From Lepidodermella squamata (lineage: Eukaryota; Gastrotricha), in NCBI GenBank assembly GCA_047495785.1, contig JBLDXI010000009.1, forward strand, positions 3,224,001 through 3,288,000: a stretch of 64,000 nt of DNA. Direction: 5' to 3'. Numbering within the stretch: position 1 is the stretch's first letter; each line of letters opens with the position of its first letter. Positions 11,486 to 23,905 of the stretch are shown one piece after another. A program made the translations under genes and the position numbers. The notes under the pieces are model-generated. The model was not told the DNA's origin. It did no database searches and saw only the letters and a program-made list of their open reading frames with translations.

Positions 11486-13333
11486 ATGAATGTTTTGGGG
11501 ATTCACCCTTACAACTACTTCATATACTTCGACTACTCGATCGTAGCTTTGGCATTGATAGCCAATTCTTTCGTCCTATGTGCTATAATGAGATGTTCAG
11601 CTTTCAGCAAGCAGGTTTTCTACCGTCACTTCCTTATGTCCTTAATTGCCGCCGATATCTACATCACCGTTGTCAACATCGTAACGCTGTTTCATCAAAT
11701 CGCTCAAAATTACCCAACCACTGCTGGCGGAATGCTCCAGTACAAGATGGTTGACGTGGAATCGCCATTTTACTACTTCAAATGCGGAGCTAATATCCTT
11801 CGATCAATGAGACTCGCCGGATTTTTCGGTGAGTTTTTCACCCTTAATAGCTACAGAAGATGGCTGAAACTTTCCTTTTCCAGCAAACTTGCTCAGTTTA
11901 TGCGGAATGTCACTCAATCATTTTCTTGGAGTGGTTTGTAGTTAAAATCAGTAAAGGCGATTTGTAATTTTAAATTTTTATTTTGCAGATTCACCCGGTG
12001 AAATATCGACACGTAAGTCACCAGTTTTCCAACATATTAACTTGCCATGAATACCCTTCTCCAGCTTATGAGTCGCAATGTTGCTCGACTGTCCGTGTTC
12101 TTTGTTTGGTTCGCAGCATTTTCGCTAGGTTAATCTTCAAATTCCACTATAAGATGGACTATTTCATTCAATTGTTTTCCCTCCAGCGATGATCGACATC
12201 CCAATAAATATGATGCTCTATGAAGATATGTCAAAGAGCTTCGAGGATATTAGCGATGAAGGTCTTTTCACTTGGTACAGATTGACATATTTAACCTAAC
12301 ATTTTAGCCAAGGCCGTAGTTGCGAACGAAAAATGGGGAGATCCGATGGATGCAATCATGCTACACTCTAGCAGCTTCGATTCCAAATCAAGCGATGTGC
12401 ATGCTTTGATGTACGACGACGAAGAAGAAATGAAAACTGCGTCAATTACCGATTCCCCACATTCGACAACCCCTCGAAATCACGCTGAAGTGTTGGACAT
12501 GATGTTTGCCCGCTTGGCAGAGGAAGAGCGAGCTAGACAAGCGCTCTACCACGATCCATGTACATTTTACTCCCAATCAAAGATGTGGTTCGAAATTTGT
12601 GTCCTGACGCTAGTTGGCGTCACCGCGATAACTCTTGGCATGTGCTATGGTCTAATTGTCCGTAAAGTCAGTCAATTTCCTTAATTTTAACCTCCTTATA
12701 TTGTCTTGTCTATTCCAAAGCTCGCCCAGGTAACGAAAAACGGAGGCGAAATGTTAGGCCGTAGCTCGAAAAAGTCGATTTTCACAACTGTCACCCTGAT
12801 AATTGCATTTGTTTCCTGCTGGCTGCCTTTCATGACAGTAAGCCACCGTAATAATTTTCACTGAATACGTTTTGACAGTCCGATTCCCATAGTTTGAAAT
12901 GGTAATGCTCATTATTTTCCACAAGAACAGTGGGCAAGTAAGCCCTGACAAATCAACGGAAACCCTCGTCGCTCAGTCCTTTTTGGTGCAAAGCTTCCTC
13001 AACAGCACTCTGATGCTCTACCCCCTCATCGACGCCTTGATCTACTCAGCAAGAATACCGGCTGTCAAAAAGTGAGTCCCGTGTTGTGCCCTGGTATATT
13101 GGGACTATTATTGACGTTTTAAATGCAGCATAATTATCGAGAGGTTCCAGAAACTATTACCGTGTTGCGGCAAGCATTGTAAGCGTTTCGTTTCGAGTAA
13201 CCAAGTTTCCTCGGGTGACAGTGGCGCTGTCAATAATGCCCTTGAGAATGGAGCTACCCTGCTCGAGTTAGCACCCGCTACTTCACTGTTGGATGAGCAT
13301 TGCCGTACTGCCCGAGAGGATCCATTTCTATGA
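11486..13333 (+). CDS. R5, orphan GPCR with NH in place of DR
   Basis: Receptor of 468 residues. Exons: 11486-11828, 11884-11933, 11989-12012 (24-nt, IHPVKYRH), 12065-12128 (64 nt), 12187-12261, 12308-12666, 12730-12837, 12893-13071, 13129-13333. Its gene structure is the most rearranged: an intron interrupts TM3 after AGFF, the usual intron at the TM6 Cys codon is missing, and a different intron follows CWLPFMT. TM3 ends SLNHFLGV, so the TM3 Asp normally next to the DRY Arg is Asn, and TM7 reads IDALIYSAR, with Ala for the usual Pro. These suggest altered activation or constitutive signalling, which is inference. The tail has KLLPCCGKHC. AATAAA at 13453-13458. Confidence 0.84.
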
Positions 13334-13756
13334 AAGTATACGCATTCATATTGTTAGAAAAGATGAGGAGTACTAACACTGGGTTTTGACCTAGCATGCA
13401 AAACTCGATCGTCATGATCTGCCGCTAATCGCCGTGTTTGTCTTAAGCTGAAAATAAATCGACTATCCTTTCGTGCTACACAATCTTAGACGACGCGGAT
13501 TAACATTTCGGCTCGGCTGTGAACAAAACAAGCACATCACGCGTTCTATTGTATCGATTAACAGCCAACAGCTTTTTGATGATTCCTACAAAAAACAGCC
13601 ATTTTTCATCCATATAAAACAGTAGTATCGAAGTTAAGTCGGCTATTTTTATGGACAGGGAATAAATTAGTGTCTTCAGCTTTTCTGACCATATCTGTTG
13701 CACCGATATTTAAATACCTGTCAATCGAGCGTGTCAGTGACATCAGGCAATTAAAC
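13334..13756. other. R5-R6 spacer
   Basis: R5 poly(A) signal AATAAA at 13453-13458; otherwise no gene or RNA signature seen. Confidence 0.5.
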
Positions 13757-15864
13757 ATGCTCGATAGCTCGCTCGCCCTGCCGAAGAATGTTACGAACGA
13801 GATGCAGGTGATGCTGACAAAGATGTACTTCATCTCCTACTTCGACTACGCAATAGTCATCCTAGCCATGGTTGCAAATATCATTATCCTTATATCCGTC
13901 ATACACTGCCAACTCAGACTGCCGGGTTACCGAAGGTTTTTGATCAGTTTAAGCGCCGGCGATCTCTACATTTGTTTCATCAACTTGCTAACTCTGTTTT
14001 ATCAAGTCGTTATAACGCCATCGCCTAGCAACGGATTCTCACAGCAGCTGGGCAACTTTACTGGCCATATTGACGAGGATCCGAACAACGGCATAGCTCT
14101 CACCTGCTTTGCAAATCTTCTGAGAGCCCTGAAATTAGCAGGTCTTTTCACAAATTTGCTCAACCTTGTCGGCATGAGTGCTGATCACTTTTTCGGCGTC
14201 GTAAGTGGACTTGATAGCTTTACGCATGAAAAAATTGCCTTGTATGGTTGCAGGTTTATCCAATCAGATATCGATACGTAAGTTTTAAAAATAGAAAGGT
14301 CCTCCTTAACTTTTTGCTATTTTTCAATGTGTGTTTTTCCAGCTCATGAGTAAAAACAGAGCACGCCTGCTAGTCGTAGCGATATGGATAGTTTCATTCA
14401 CTCTACTTCTTCTCGACATACCGATAAATGTGGCTCTGTATTACATCACAAGTCTGGGATCGAATCATCCACAAAGTGACTTTATGAATGGCAACGAAAT
14501 GCATTTCATGGGCCTTGCAAACGCATCTCATGGAATGCTTCCCAGCAACATTCGCGATCGAATCTACTCTCGCTACGGCTTCAACGCCACAATTAAAACT
14601 CGCCGAAACGTGGACGAGTTGCGGGTTATTCTTGATAAAGTCGACCCTGGCTCAGCTGTCCTGATAGAACAGATTATAAACGGGACAACGGAGGATGACG
14701 AAGAAGAGCTTTTCGCGTCAGATAGGCACCACGCACCGTTAGTTGTCTGAAACTAGGACAAATAGAGAAATACGCATATACCTATCTTTTAGCACTGATT
14801 TCGATGCGAATGAAATTCTTAACAAAATGCTGCTAAAGGTCAAAGCCGAGGACGAGAATGAGCGTGAGTTTTGCACGTTCTTTTCGAGTGGCAAAATGTG
14901 GTTCGATCTGTCAATCATCGTACTCGTGTTTCTCTGCTTCGTTATCATGACAATTTGCTACGGCATCGTGCTGAAGCGGGTCACGCGCCGGATGAATGAT
15001 CCGGTTTTGGCTGGTCATCGTAATCGGAAGCTTATCCTTACTACAATGATGTTTCTTGGCTCATTCATGATTTGGTAAGGCTCCAAATTAATTACGACCA
15101 CGCCACAAAGCGAAGAATAACAACTTAATCTTTGCTATATATTTCTCGTATTACAGTTGGCTTCCACTCATGGTTTCCGAATTCGTCCTACTGCTCATCA
15201 TTCAAAATGGACATCTACCAGGCGAGAGGCAAAATGAAATAAAAAAAGAGTTTTACAGGTGAGTTGATTCACGATAGTCGAAAAACCGTCATGAATAATT
15301 CATTTCTCAAGATTTTACATCGTTGACCGGTTCTTCAATTCATTGATGATGACCTATCCTCTCATAGGTTTGACTAGCCATTTCTTCTTTAAAAAAATGC
15401 TAACTGTTCAAATATCAGATCCAATTATCTACGCTGCAAGAATTCCAGCAGTTCAGCAGGTGATGTTGATGTTCATTTCTCAATGGATGCCTTGCTTTTC
15501 GCACCTGGCCTCGCGTTACCTGAACAAGCATAACCAGCGGCTTATAATGGCTCGAGGATCCATAGCCATAGCTTTAGAGCCAGCTCTTTCAATTATGACG
15601 ACAACAACAACCGCCAATGCCCTTCATCAAACTCCGGAACAAAGGCGGCGAGTGAATAGCACCTCCGCCGCAGCTAGATCTAGCATTTTCAGTAGCTTCC
15701 GCCAGCCGAAAGTGCCGGCGAGGCGGCAAAATTCATGGTGTACAGGATCTAGGAATCCACATTCAGTGACCCATATGGTTACTGCCGGTCCTGTAAATAA
15801 TAGAAGATTCTCAGATGAAAATGTTCAAACAGAAAATATCAGTGAGAGGACTTCCAGCGAGTGA
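13757..15864 (+). CDS. R6, orphan rhodopsin-class GPCR
   Basis: Largest receptor in the set, 575 residues. Exons: 13757-14200, 14254-14277 (24-nt, VYPIRYRY), 14343-14716, 14793-15074, 15157-15258, 15312-15367, 15419-15864. The intron that normally follows the 64-nt TM4 exon is gone, so TM4 runs straight into LLLLDIPIN. The loop-2 intron uses a weak donor (GTCAGA at 14717) chosen because its phase 2 matches R17. TM3 runs from CFANLL to SADHFFGV; TM6 CWLPL; TM7 DPIIYAAR. N-glycosylation sites NVT and NFT lie outside. The intracellular tail is about 140 residues and rich in Ser, Thr and Arg. R17 is its nearest relative (both have LVGMS in TM3). AATAAA at 15892-15897. Confidence 0.84.
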
Positions 15865-16050
15865 TTTGTTCCCAACATTTTTTAATTTCTCAATAAAATT
15901 ACAAGTGAGTATCCTGCAATGTCATACACCACCTCACACCACGTCGTGCGTACCGTCGATAAATGAGCTGGCAACGTGTCACTGTGATGACTCATCCATC
16001 CTGATAAATACATTAGAATCAGCCAGTATCTGGCTAAGTTTTTGCCGAAA

Positions 16051-16629
16051 ATGTTTCTTTGGGACTGGATTCAGTCTATGCTAGATTACTTGAATCTATA
16101 TCGCAAGTCAGGTAAATTGCTTTTTCTTGGCCTCGATAATGCAGGCAAAACCACGCTTATGCACCGGTTGAAACACGACAAGGTCACTCAGGCTCTTCCG
16201 ACGATGTATCCAACCTCGGAAGAAATGACACTAGGTGGCGTCAAATTCACTACTTTCGATTTAGGTGGCCATTTGGAGGTTCGCCGTATCTGGCGCGAGT
16301 ATTTCCCAGCAGTCGATGGGATAGTGTTTTTGTTAGATGCGAGCCAGCAACACCGCTTTCCCGAAGCAAAATTCGAACTAGATGGTCTGCTGACAGATGA
16401 ATATATCGCTAACGTGCCAATCGTTATTCTGGCAAACAAAATCGACAATCCAACTGCTGCGTCTGAGGAGGAGATCAGGAATTATTTCGGCTTGGATGGC
16501 AAAACTACTGGTAAAACTGCGAGTAAGGGCGATGCAAAGTACGGCCGGCCAATAGAAATATTCATGTGCTCTGTTTGGTTTCGTCAGGGCTATGGCGAAG
16601 CTATACGTTGGCTAGCGCAATTTCTTTGA
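16051..16629 (+). CDS. sar1: SAR1-family small GTPase
   Basis: GTPase that starts COPII coat assembly on the endoplasmic reticulum (family knowledge). The 192-residue product has the P-loop GLDNAGKT at 27-34, the SAR1-type DLGGH at 70-74 (His where ARFs have Gln), NKID at 129-132, and the SAR1 signature CSVWFRQGYGEAIRWL near the end. The N-terminal MFLWDWIQSML is the bulky amphipathic helix used for membrane insertion; it is shorter than in vertebrate SAR1. No internal intron is seen, unlike almost everything around it, so it may be a retrocopy or a lineage with introns lost. The frame is intact, so it is probably functional. AATAAA at 16734-16739. Confidence 0.93.
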   Translation: MFLWDWIQSMLDYLNLYRKSGKLLFLGLDNAGKTTLMHRLKHDKVTQALPTMYPTSEEMTLGGVKFTTFDLGGHLEVRRIWREYFPAVDGIVFLLDASQQHRFPEAKFELDGLLTDEYIANVPIVILANKIDNPTAASEEEIRNYFGLDGKTTGKTASKGDAKYGRPIEIFMCSVWFRQGYGEAIRWLAQFL

Positions 16630-16892
16630 CGATGCATCGTGGTAATATTCGTTTATAAATCTGCTTATCAAATTCAGTATTTCAGTATTTGCAAATGAGA
16701 AGCGATTCCTAATTCGGGCGAGTGATGCCTATCAATAAAATATAATTTGGTCATCACCAATTTTTTCCGGATTTTATTTTGGAATCCCCTAAATTCTGTC
16801 ATAAAATCTTGAAATGTATACCAGAGTCCTTTTCAACAGTGATGAATGCTAAACCACTTTTATGGGGGCCGAATCTTACACATTGAGTGCAA

Positions 16893-16916
16893 ACACACAC
16901 ACACACACACACACAC
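16893..16916. repeat. (AC)12 microsatellite
   Basis: Twelve uninterrupted AC units, followed by GCATTGCC. Confidence 0.95.
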
Positions 16917-17591
16917 GCATTGCCATTATGATGATTCATGAGCGGTGCATGATTCATCGCCACGCGTTGCAATAAGAAGCCCATGCATAACAACGTCATT
17001 GAGAAAACGCTGTTGGATTTGGAACTAACAGCACCGCATATTTTTCCGGTAGTGGCCTCTAGGCAAATTGAAACCAGAACGAAGACCAAAGCACTGCATT
17101 GCAAAGACTATCAGATATTTTGTACCATATTACACAATGGTAGGAGTATTAAAAAGAGCGATTTTCCCGTCAAAGTATGACCTCTCATAGTCTATGAAGT
17201 TTCGATAGTTCGCATTGCTTATTGCGATAACGCAATCGCCCTTTGGGATGAATTGCCTACTACGACACGACAGTTACATAAATGCATCGTGAATTAAATT
17301 TCTCACGTTATCGTACTAAATTGGATTTCATTTCCGGGTTTTCGTAAACACGCAACATAAACAGCATATCAAGCTATTATTGAATAACGGCCTGGTTTGA
17401 CAGAATGTTTATATTCCTCAGTAAGATGGTGATCCGGTGCTACATAATGAGCTAATAAGCTATGATTTCTCAAATATTTTATTGAAGACTGGATTTCGAG
17501 CCAGTTGGTAGCCATGGCGGAGCACTTATTGTTGGTAAGGGATTTTCGTTCAGTTGATGACCAGCTGAAGATCGCCCATCCATTCCAGTTT

Positions 17592-18742
17592 TACAGTAAA
17601 ATCGCTCTCAAATCCGTTTAACGCGAGGCGATTTATCACACATAATTATACCTGTTCTTTCATCTCTCACATCAATAGATGTAAGGCGCCGTTTTATGAC
17701 ATAAAAGCGGCTCAGCGCTCACGACCTGCATTGAACACGCAATGCGACACATTAAGGCTCTGTAATCGGCCAGCACGGCTTTCTACGATAGCTAGCATTT
17801 TCCGTGCGTAGGTATGATTAGCGAAAGCTGAGCCGTGTAACTCATCGATAGGTAAACTGTCGATACTCTGCGAAGGTGCGTTTATATGTTTAAACGTGGA
17901 TGTATTCTATACCGTAAAAATAACAATCCAATCTCGCCCTGCGTGAGAGCACGTCCGCATTATCTGTACACCCTTCCATCTAGTTATTTTTTCGACTGAA
18001 TAACATGCGCTTTATAACTTATAACCAACACGGGTAGTTACGAGTAAAGAAAACCTATGATAAGCCCGTCATCAATGCGATACCTAGTTATTGGCCCTAC
18101 AGCAACTGAGTGCATCATCATCTTTGTACAGGAAATCATATCATCAGCTTTATGATTGCATTTTCAGCGCTGTTTTAAGCATTGTGAACATACAAGTGAC
18201 ACGTGCTCCTCAGGGAGAAACGTTGCAGACCTAAAGAAACCGCATTTTGTCCTGAAAACTGACACTATAAATATCGCATTTCATGTCACATGACAGAATT
18301 TTCAAAAATTCTATTAATATCCCTGCAATATCCTTGCAAAAGGAAGGAAGCGGCCCACATAGACATTTTTTATTCAAATTTATATTGACATCGGATAATT
18401 TTGAAACTTAATTCGTGCTCAACAACACTCGTAGCAGCTCATCTAAACCTGAAGCGATTTTTTAAACTTCATTCGTTTAACTCGGAATTGGCGTGTCCCT
18501 TCAATAAGGTCAGTCCTTTTTTAAACAAAATATAGCCACCTTATAGAACTAAGTTCATCGTTTGAAATTCAAATAATTGAGCCCGAATTAATGCCCATTC
18601 ACTGTAGGATGCTAGAATAATTTTGTTTCATTTGTGAGAAAAGACAGAAACAGCGAATTCGACAAAAAATCACTCTGCGAAAAGTGTTCGACATGACAGA
18701 TTTTCGACCATCACAGAGTTCGAGATAACAGGTTTTACTGTA
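17592..18742. mobile_element. Possible MITE bounded by TACAGTAAAA termini
   Basis: TACAGTAAAATC begins at 17592 and, in opposite orientation, GGTTTTACTGTA ends at 18742, giving outward TA-CAGTAAAA ends typical of Tc1/mariner or pogo relatives. Inner sequences (TTAACGCG on the left; TTCGAGATAACA and TTCGACATGACA on the right) resemble the degenerate subterminal repeats of such elements but do not match each other well. No transposase frame lies between. It may be two unrelated solo ends. Confidence 0.25.
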
Positions 18743-19318
18743 TCACAATTATGAAAGTAATTATTCCGATTTGCTTTTCGCCTTGCTAAATAGAGTAGTA
18801 TGTTAGGCTATATCAAAAACCTCCTGTTTTTAAATAAAATGCACTTATTTTATCAGCGATTAATTCAGTTGAAAATTGATAGCAATACTTATGTGATTAA
18901 TGCTTGGTAAACGTATCAGAACATGAACAACCTTTGGAAACTCTGAGATTACCGATCGCGCTGATCCCGATAAGGGTTTTTAAATTCGGACTCATCATAA
19001 TCATGGATAATGAATAGGATCCACGGCAGTATTTAGCCCCCGAAAAGCCGAATTTCGGCATGGCATCGTCTATCGTAACTTCCCTTCATATGCTCATAAT
19101 ATGGGACAGGCGTGGCACATTTTCTCGTATCGTAGCTAATAATCAGCTTTGAAGTATTTTTGAGATCGGCCGTCTCAGAGAGCCACTCGCCTTTTGTTAT
19201 CCTCGATATCTTTTTCCTTTAGATTAATTTTTCGATGAGCTATATTTAATCAATAATTTCAAAAACGGCCCTGATGTGACCTAATGGAAGACGACAAAGA
19301 AGGCATTGCTGAATTCAT

Positions 19319-21209
19319 ATGGCATCAACGGTGAATAGCATATTCACGTACTTCGATTCGTCGATAATCTTCCTATCAATCGTGGCCAACTGCTTCGTTC
19401 TTATTGCTGTCGTAAAATCTAACCTGCAACTATCCGGTTACAAACGCTTCCTAATCAGTCTAGCCGTAGGAGATCTTTTCATCTCCATTGTCAATGTGTT
19501 GTCAATTTTCTACCTAATTGTCATGTCAACAATGTCAGGAAGTGCTAATATCACCACCGCCGTGCCTTACTCAATTTTTATGACTTGCGGCGCCCAGGTG
19601 TTGAGGACCCTGAAGTTGGCCGGATTCTGCACAAACCTCCTCAATTTGTGCGGGATGAGCATTGATCACTTCATTGGAGTTGTAAGTATCTTGCATCAAT
19701 TGCGGAACTAATTATGAATTAAATCTGTTAATTTCAGGTTTATCCAATGAAATATCGATATGTAAGCCTTTTCTCTCGTGAAAAATGCTCCATAATATTT
19801 TAAAATGTTTTAAGGTGAGTCGTAAAGTTTCCAGGATAGCCTTGATAATTATTTGGACATTCTCATTCGCCCTGGGTATTTTTAAAAAAGGTTAACTTAA
19901 CACTCAATCATTATATGGTCTTCCTTAGCTTGCCTTGATATTCCTATAAATCTGATTCTCTACCACGCGGCTTCAAGTCAAGATCTGATACTGGACCCCG
20001 TAAACGCGACTAAAGCCCCACCCAGAAATAAAACAGCCGCGTCAGAGTTGGAACTCGAATTGGAAGATGAAATCAACCTTCACAGCTTGATCGAACAACT
20101 AGGGTCTTCTTTTGACTCACCGAGCTACTATGACGATGGCATTTCGTTCAACGCAACAAATTCGTCGATTATACTAGCGCCGCTTGTCTCGACTAGGACT
20201 AACGCGACATCGACAAAAAATTCATTAAGGCGGATACTTGCCCTACTCCAGGAAGAGGATCGTAAACTGGATACCGAAAAAGGGGCTTGCACTTTCTTCG
20301 ACGTCGGAAAAATGTGGCTCGAGATCTGGGTCATTGGCCTGGCACTGCTCAGTTTTGTCTTTCTCATCTTTTGTTACGGTGTTATTTTTCGCAAAGTCTC
20401 CGATCGAGAGATCATGAAGAATACTATCAAGAATCATCATGCTACCGGGAAATTTATTTGGACCACAATGATTTTCCTCGGCGCCTTTTCATTCTGGTAT
20501 GCGAATAAGATTTAGTACTGACTTTTCGTGAGCTTGCCTCATTACAGCTGGCTGCCGTTTATGCTGAACGAATTCGTGATGCTTCTCCTCTATCAAGCCG
20601 AGCAGAGTGCGTCAGGAGATCGAACTTCAGTGAATTTTGATCGTTTCTTCCTGGCGGGACATATTCTCAACTCGGTGCTCATGTGCTATCCCCTAATAGG
20701 TAAAAATACCCTTAGAAACAGACGTTCATGAAACATTAGGATGATTAGGACATGGGTTAAACGAAAGGATGTGCGGTTTACGATAAGTTGTTATTCACCC
20801 CCTCCCTCATGAAGTTCTCATGTCTGCGCATGTTCAAGGGTCCTTAGGCCTTAGTTATTTTGTTCCTTAGAATGAAATACCTCTTGTTCTGCTTTCAGAT
20901 CCGGTCATATACGCTGTTCGAATACCTGCCGTTAATTTGTAAGTTGTGATTATTTCCGCCCTACTACTGAATTTTCTAGAACCGTATTGTTTTTATAGCT
21001 CTTTAAGGACTCAGTTGGCGAAGTTGTCGTGTGGGCTGATGAAAGCACCTGAGAGACGGCACATTCCTCTCGGACAACCGACCCTCAGCCATCCCACGCA
21101 GTCCAACAGAATTTACGAGAACGGCTCCCACGCGCAAAACGGCGATTGCTCAGGCGATTCTCTACTCTTAGACAGGCCTCGCCCGGTTCCAGATACACTG
21201 GAAACATGA
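19319..21209 (+). CDS. R7, orphan rhodopsin-class GPCR
   Basis: Receptor of 472 residues. Exons: 19319-19681, 19738-19761 (24-nt, VYPMKYRY), 19815-19875, 19929-20496, 20548-20699, 20899-20938, 20999-21209. The exon after the microexon is 61 nt, one codon shorter than the 64 nt of its relatives. TM1 VANCFVLIAV, TM2 SLAVGDLF, TM3 CGAQVL to SIDHFIGV, TM5 KMWLEI with CY, TM6 FCWLPF, TM7 DPVIYAVR. Loop 2 has five N-x-S/T sites and the segment SLRRILALLQEED before its Cys (GACTFF). The intron before the TM7 Asp is 199 bp, four times normal. AATAAA at 21375-21380. R7-R12 form one subgroup (WLE at the start of TM5). Confidence 0.86.
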
Positions 21210-21826
21210 AATTACTTGTATTGTTGTTTGTTTGTCGAATCTTACTTCGCTGATTTATTTAGCCTCTTGATAGCAATCAAATTGTTGTTAGCTCAGTGGC
21301 CGAGGTCATAACGTGGCCGACGGGTAATAAAGACAGAAAGATTGCATGAGTCATTTGATAATGTGTTATTCGTCAATAAAAAACAACAATGGTTAATCTA
21401 TGAATAAATCTCACTGCAGTGATATCATCGCCTGACATAAAAACTACGCAATTGCCTGAATTACACGCCGTAGGAGTAGAACGACCTTAGTCATTCACTA
21501 GCGTGTCGTGTGCAAAGTCACGGGAACTCGAAATTCAGCTAAATTTATATACCTGAGCTAAGTGACGGAAATAATTCGAGAGCCCCGAAATTGCTTAATT
21601 ATTTTTCACTTGTATTTTTCTCGAGCGTTAATCAATGCGCCGATTTGTACATTTCGAACTGAAATAGCTAGATGTACGACCCTGGTTGACGTTGATTAAT
21701 TTCTACATCGAAGGGCTTATTTGTCCGGCCCACGGTGTCCGTCCCTCGTATAAAAGCCGAAATTCTTTAAGCTCCAAAAAATCTTCTTATTTCTTGCCTT
21801 TAGTTGCTCTATTTGTTAACGTAAAT
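21210..21826. other. R7-A1 spacer
   Basis: R7 poly(A) signal at 21375-21380 and the A1 TATA box at 21749-21756. A tRNA D-arm-like stretch near 21290 was rejected. Confidence 0.5.
21749..21756 (+). promoter_or_regulatory. TATA box of A1
   Basis: TATAAAAG, 78 bp before the A1 start codon; the best TATA match in the window. Confidence 0.65.
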
Positions 21827-22291
21827 ATGGCGAGAATCATGACGCTGTTACTTGTATGCTTGCTGGTCCATGCATTCAACCTTGTATCAGCCAACAACAT
21901 CTCACAACTTCGGTTGATTAGAACCGGCGATGCCGATTTATCTGTTCCAGACCTTAACGATTTCGAATCCAAAATGGAAGGTAAGTATCCTGCTAATTGC
22001 TTGATTTTTTTAAATTGATGGTTGGTTTTCACTACAGCTAGAATACGTGCTCTTATTCGTCGCCGAGAAGACTCGAAAGCAATCGAACTTTTGCGGATAA
22101 TGTTCAAACTAGAGAAGAGGAAACAAATGAAAGAATGCGGCCGGTTGTTATCGGAATCACTGTGCAAGAACAACAGCCCAGATCCCTTTTATTTGTGGGC
22201 GAAACTTGCAGCGCAAGATATGACTAAAGATCCGACAGATGGTATGCGGCAAAGGATAATGTCAGGGCTGCGTATGCTATCAAGAAAGTGA
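21827..22291 (+). CDS. A1, small secreted protein, family A
   Basis: Unrecognised family; 135 residues from exons 21827-21980 and 22038-22291. Exon 1 encodes a signal peptide (hydrophobic LLLVCLLVHAF, likely cut after VSA) and a short linker. After a phase-1 intron, exon 2 gives a helical, basic domain: RIRALIRRREDSKAIELLR, then KRKQMKECGRLLSESLC, then NNSPDPFYLWAKLAA and a closing MRQRIMSGL. The two Cys, nine residues apart, are shared by A2-A4, as are the SP-x-PF-x-LWA motif and the intron position and phase. It lies between R7 and R8. AATAAA at 22660-22665. A secreted ligand, effector or structural protein are all possible. Confidence 0.8.
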
Positions 22292-23905
22292 TTTCATACC
22301 GCGATATATATATAATTGTTAATTTCATGTATCCTATTTTCTATATTGACTCAATTGTGAATTTTGGCGATTTTGACAAATTAAAACAACATGATCTGCT
22401 TGTTACTCTGGTCGATATTCATATCTCTAACATTGGTTACGGTCATTTTGCATCGATCGAGGCTGATACCTAATCCATTATAGGATTTTGGTCCATTCCC
22501 AAAACACGGCGGAAATTATAGGCTTATCAGATGCGCTTCGTGATCAGCAGACATCTGTGGACAGTTGCATGATAAGCCTGTACCCAGGGTAAATATTGAA
22601 TGAGCATTCTTGTTCACTGTGAATAGTTTGTTTAAAAACATGCTCGTTTGTACTGGACAAATAAAGAATTATTCCACTAATAGCTCTGCAAATAGGACTT
22701 TCATTTAAGTAACGGCTCTGAATCCAATTTAAAATGTCTGTCTCTGGCAACTAGTTATCATCGGGGTGCGATTTTAGAGGCCTTGCCTGGACAACTAAAA
22801 CGACACCGTTCGAAAGGAATGAAGTCCCGCCTACAATTTAATGTCTAAAATGTCTAGTTGATACAGGAGTTTATCAGTCTCCGACTTTCGATTATCTCCG
22901 TTTTTACATTATAATCTTCGCATTTTTCAGGTTCAATAATTGCTAAATTATTCATTTCTTTCAGCGATGAGCTCTGGCTTAAAAACGCCACATTTGAAAT
23001 GTATAACAATGCAAATTGTTCGCAAGTTAATAAGAAAACTAGCGCTTGAGCTCGGAATTATTATGGTTAGGCTTTTTCTACATTCGCTCATTATTAGAAT
23101 GCTGCGCATAAGGTTGTCAAAAGTGACATATATGGCCTGGCATCGGAAGTTTGCCTCTGAACTGTCGACCCACGCTGCGTCTAGGCAACAGTGCATTTCG
23201 CCCGTCTGTCCGATGAGCCGAATTCGTATGAAACCCATGCATAAAAAGCCGAAATAAATAGTGGGGGCAATAAAAATCCTCAAATCGTGGGAAAAGCAAT
23301 AAACTTTAACAGCCCTTTACGCTGTACGCAAAAAAATGTCGATAATTGTTATTTTGAAGAATAGAAAAGGAAGATTTCGCAACATTCTCTCCGCCGTGTA
23401 ATTTCCGCCGTGAAGTATCCGGGGAGCTGGAGAATTGAAATAACGGTGCCCAATATCCAATATCAAACGGGCAGGCTATTAAAATATGGAAATGGGCATG
23501 GTTAAGAAAAGTCTGTCCATGTACTATGTACCAGTCGCATGAAATCGATATCGATAAAACATCCCAATAAATTTGTTATCATAGCATCAGAATAAATCCC
23601 ATCAGCATTTAGCACGCAGGGTTGGAGTTCAGGCGATATCTAACTGTCCTCTTGGGATTCGAAAAGAAAAAGCGCTGTTTTCCAGGGTGTTAAGAAAATG
23701 TGGGATATTATTCGCGAACTCGGTCGCCCCGCCATTAGACAGTTATTTCAACGAAAAGACTCTAGTTTGCCCAATTTAGTGTAATGAAAATCTGCACGAC
23801 ATAACCACGTGAAAGAACGCAATTATAAAATGTATTTTGATTGCTTCACTAGGTCCATCTTTTAAGTCACACAAAGAGGATGCTTTTTAGCGATTTCAAA
23901 TTAAG
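22292..23905. other. Intergenic, 1.6 kb
   Basis: A1 poly(A) signal at 22660-22665. Open frames near 22940-23283 overlap on opposite strands, have low-complexity composition and no splice context; not supported. Confidence 0.5.

Larger units (their letters stand above)
16630..19318. other. Intergenic, 2.7 kb, repeats only
   Basis: Contains the sar1 poly(A) signal (16734-16739), an AC microsatellite and two possible transposon termini listed separately. No protein or RNA gene could be supported on either strand. Confidence 0.5.

Noticed and set aside
21286-21330. tRNA-like D-arm sequence (TAGCTCAGTGG)
   Set aside because: No matching acceptor stem, anticodon arm or GGTTC T-loop follows.
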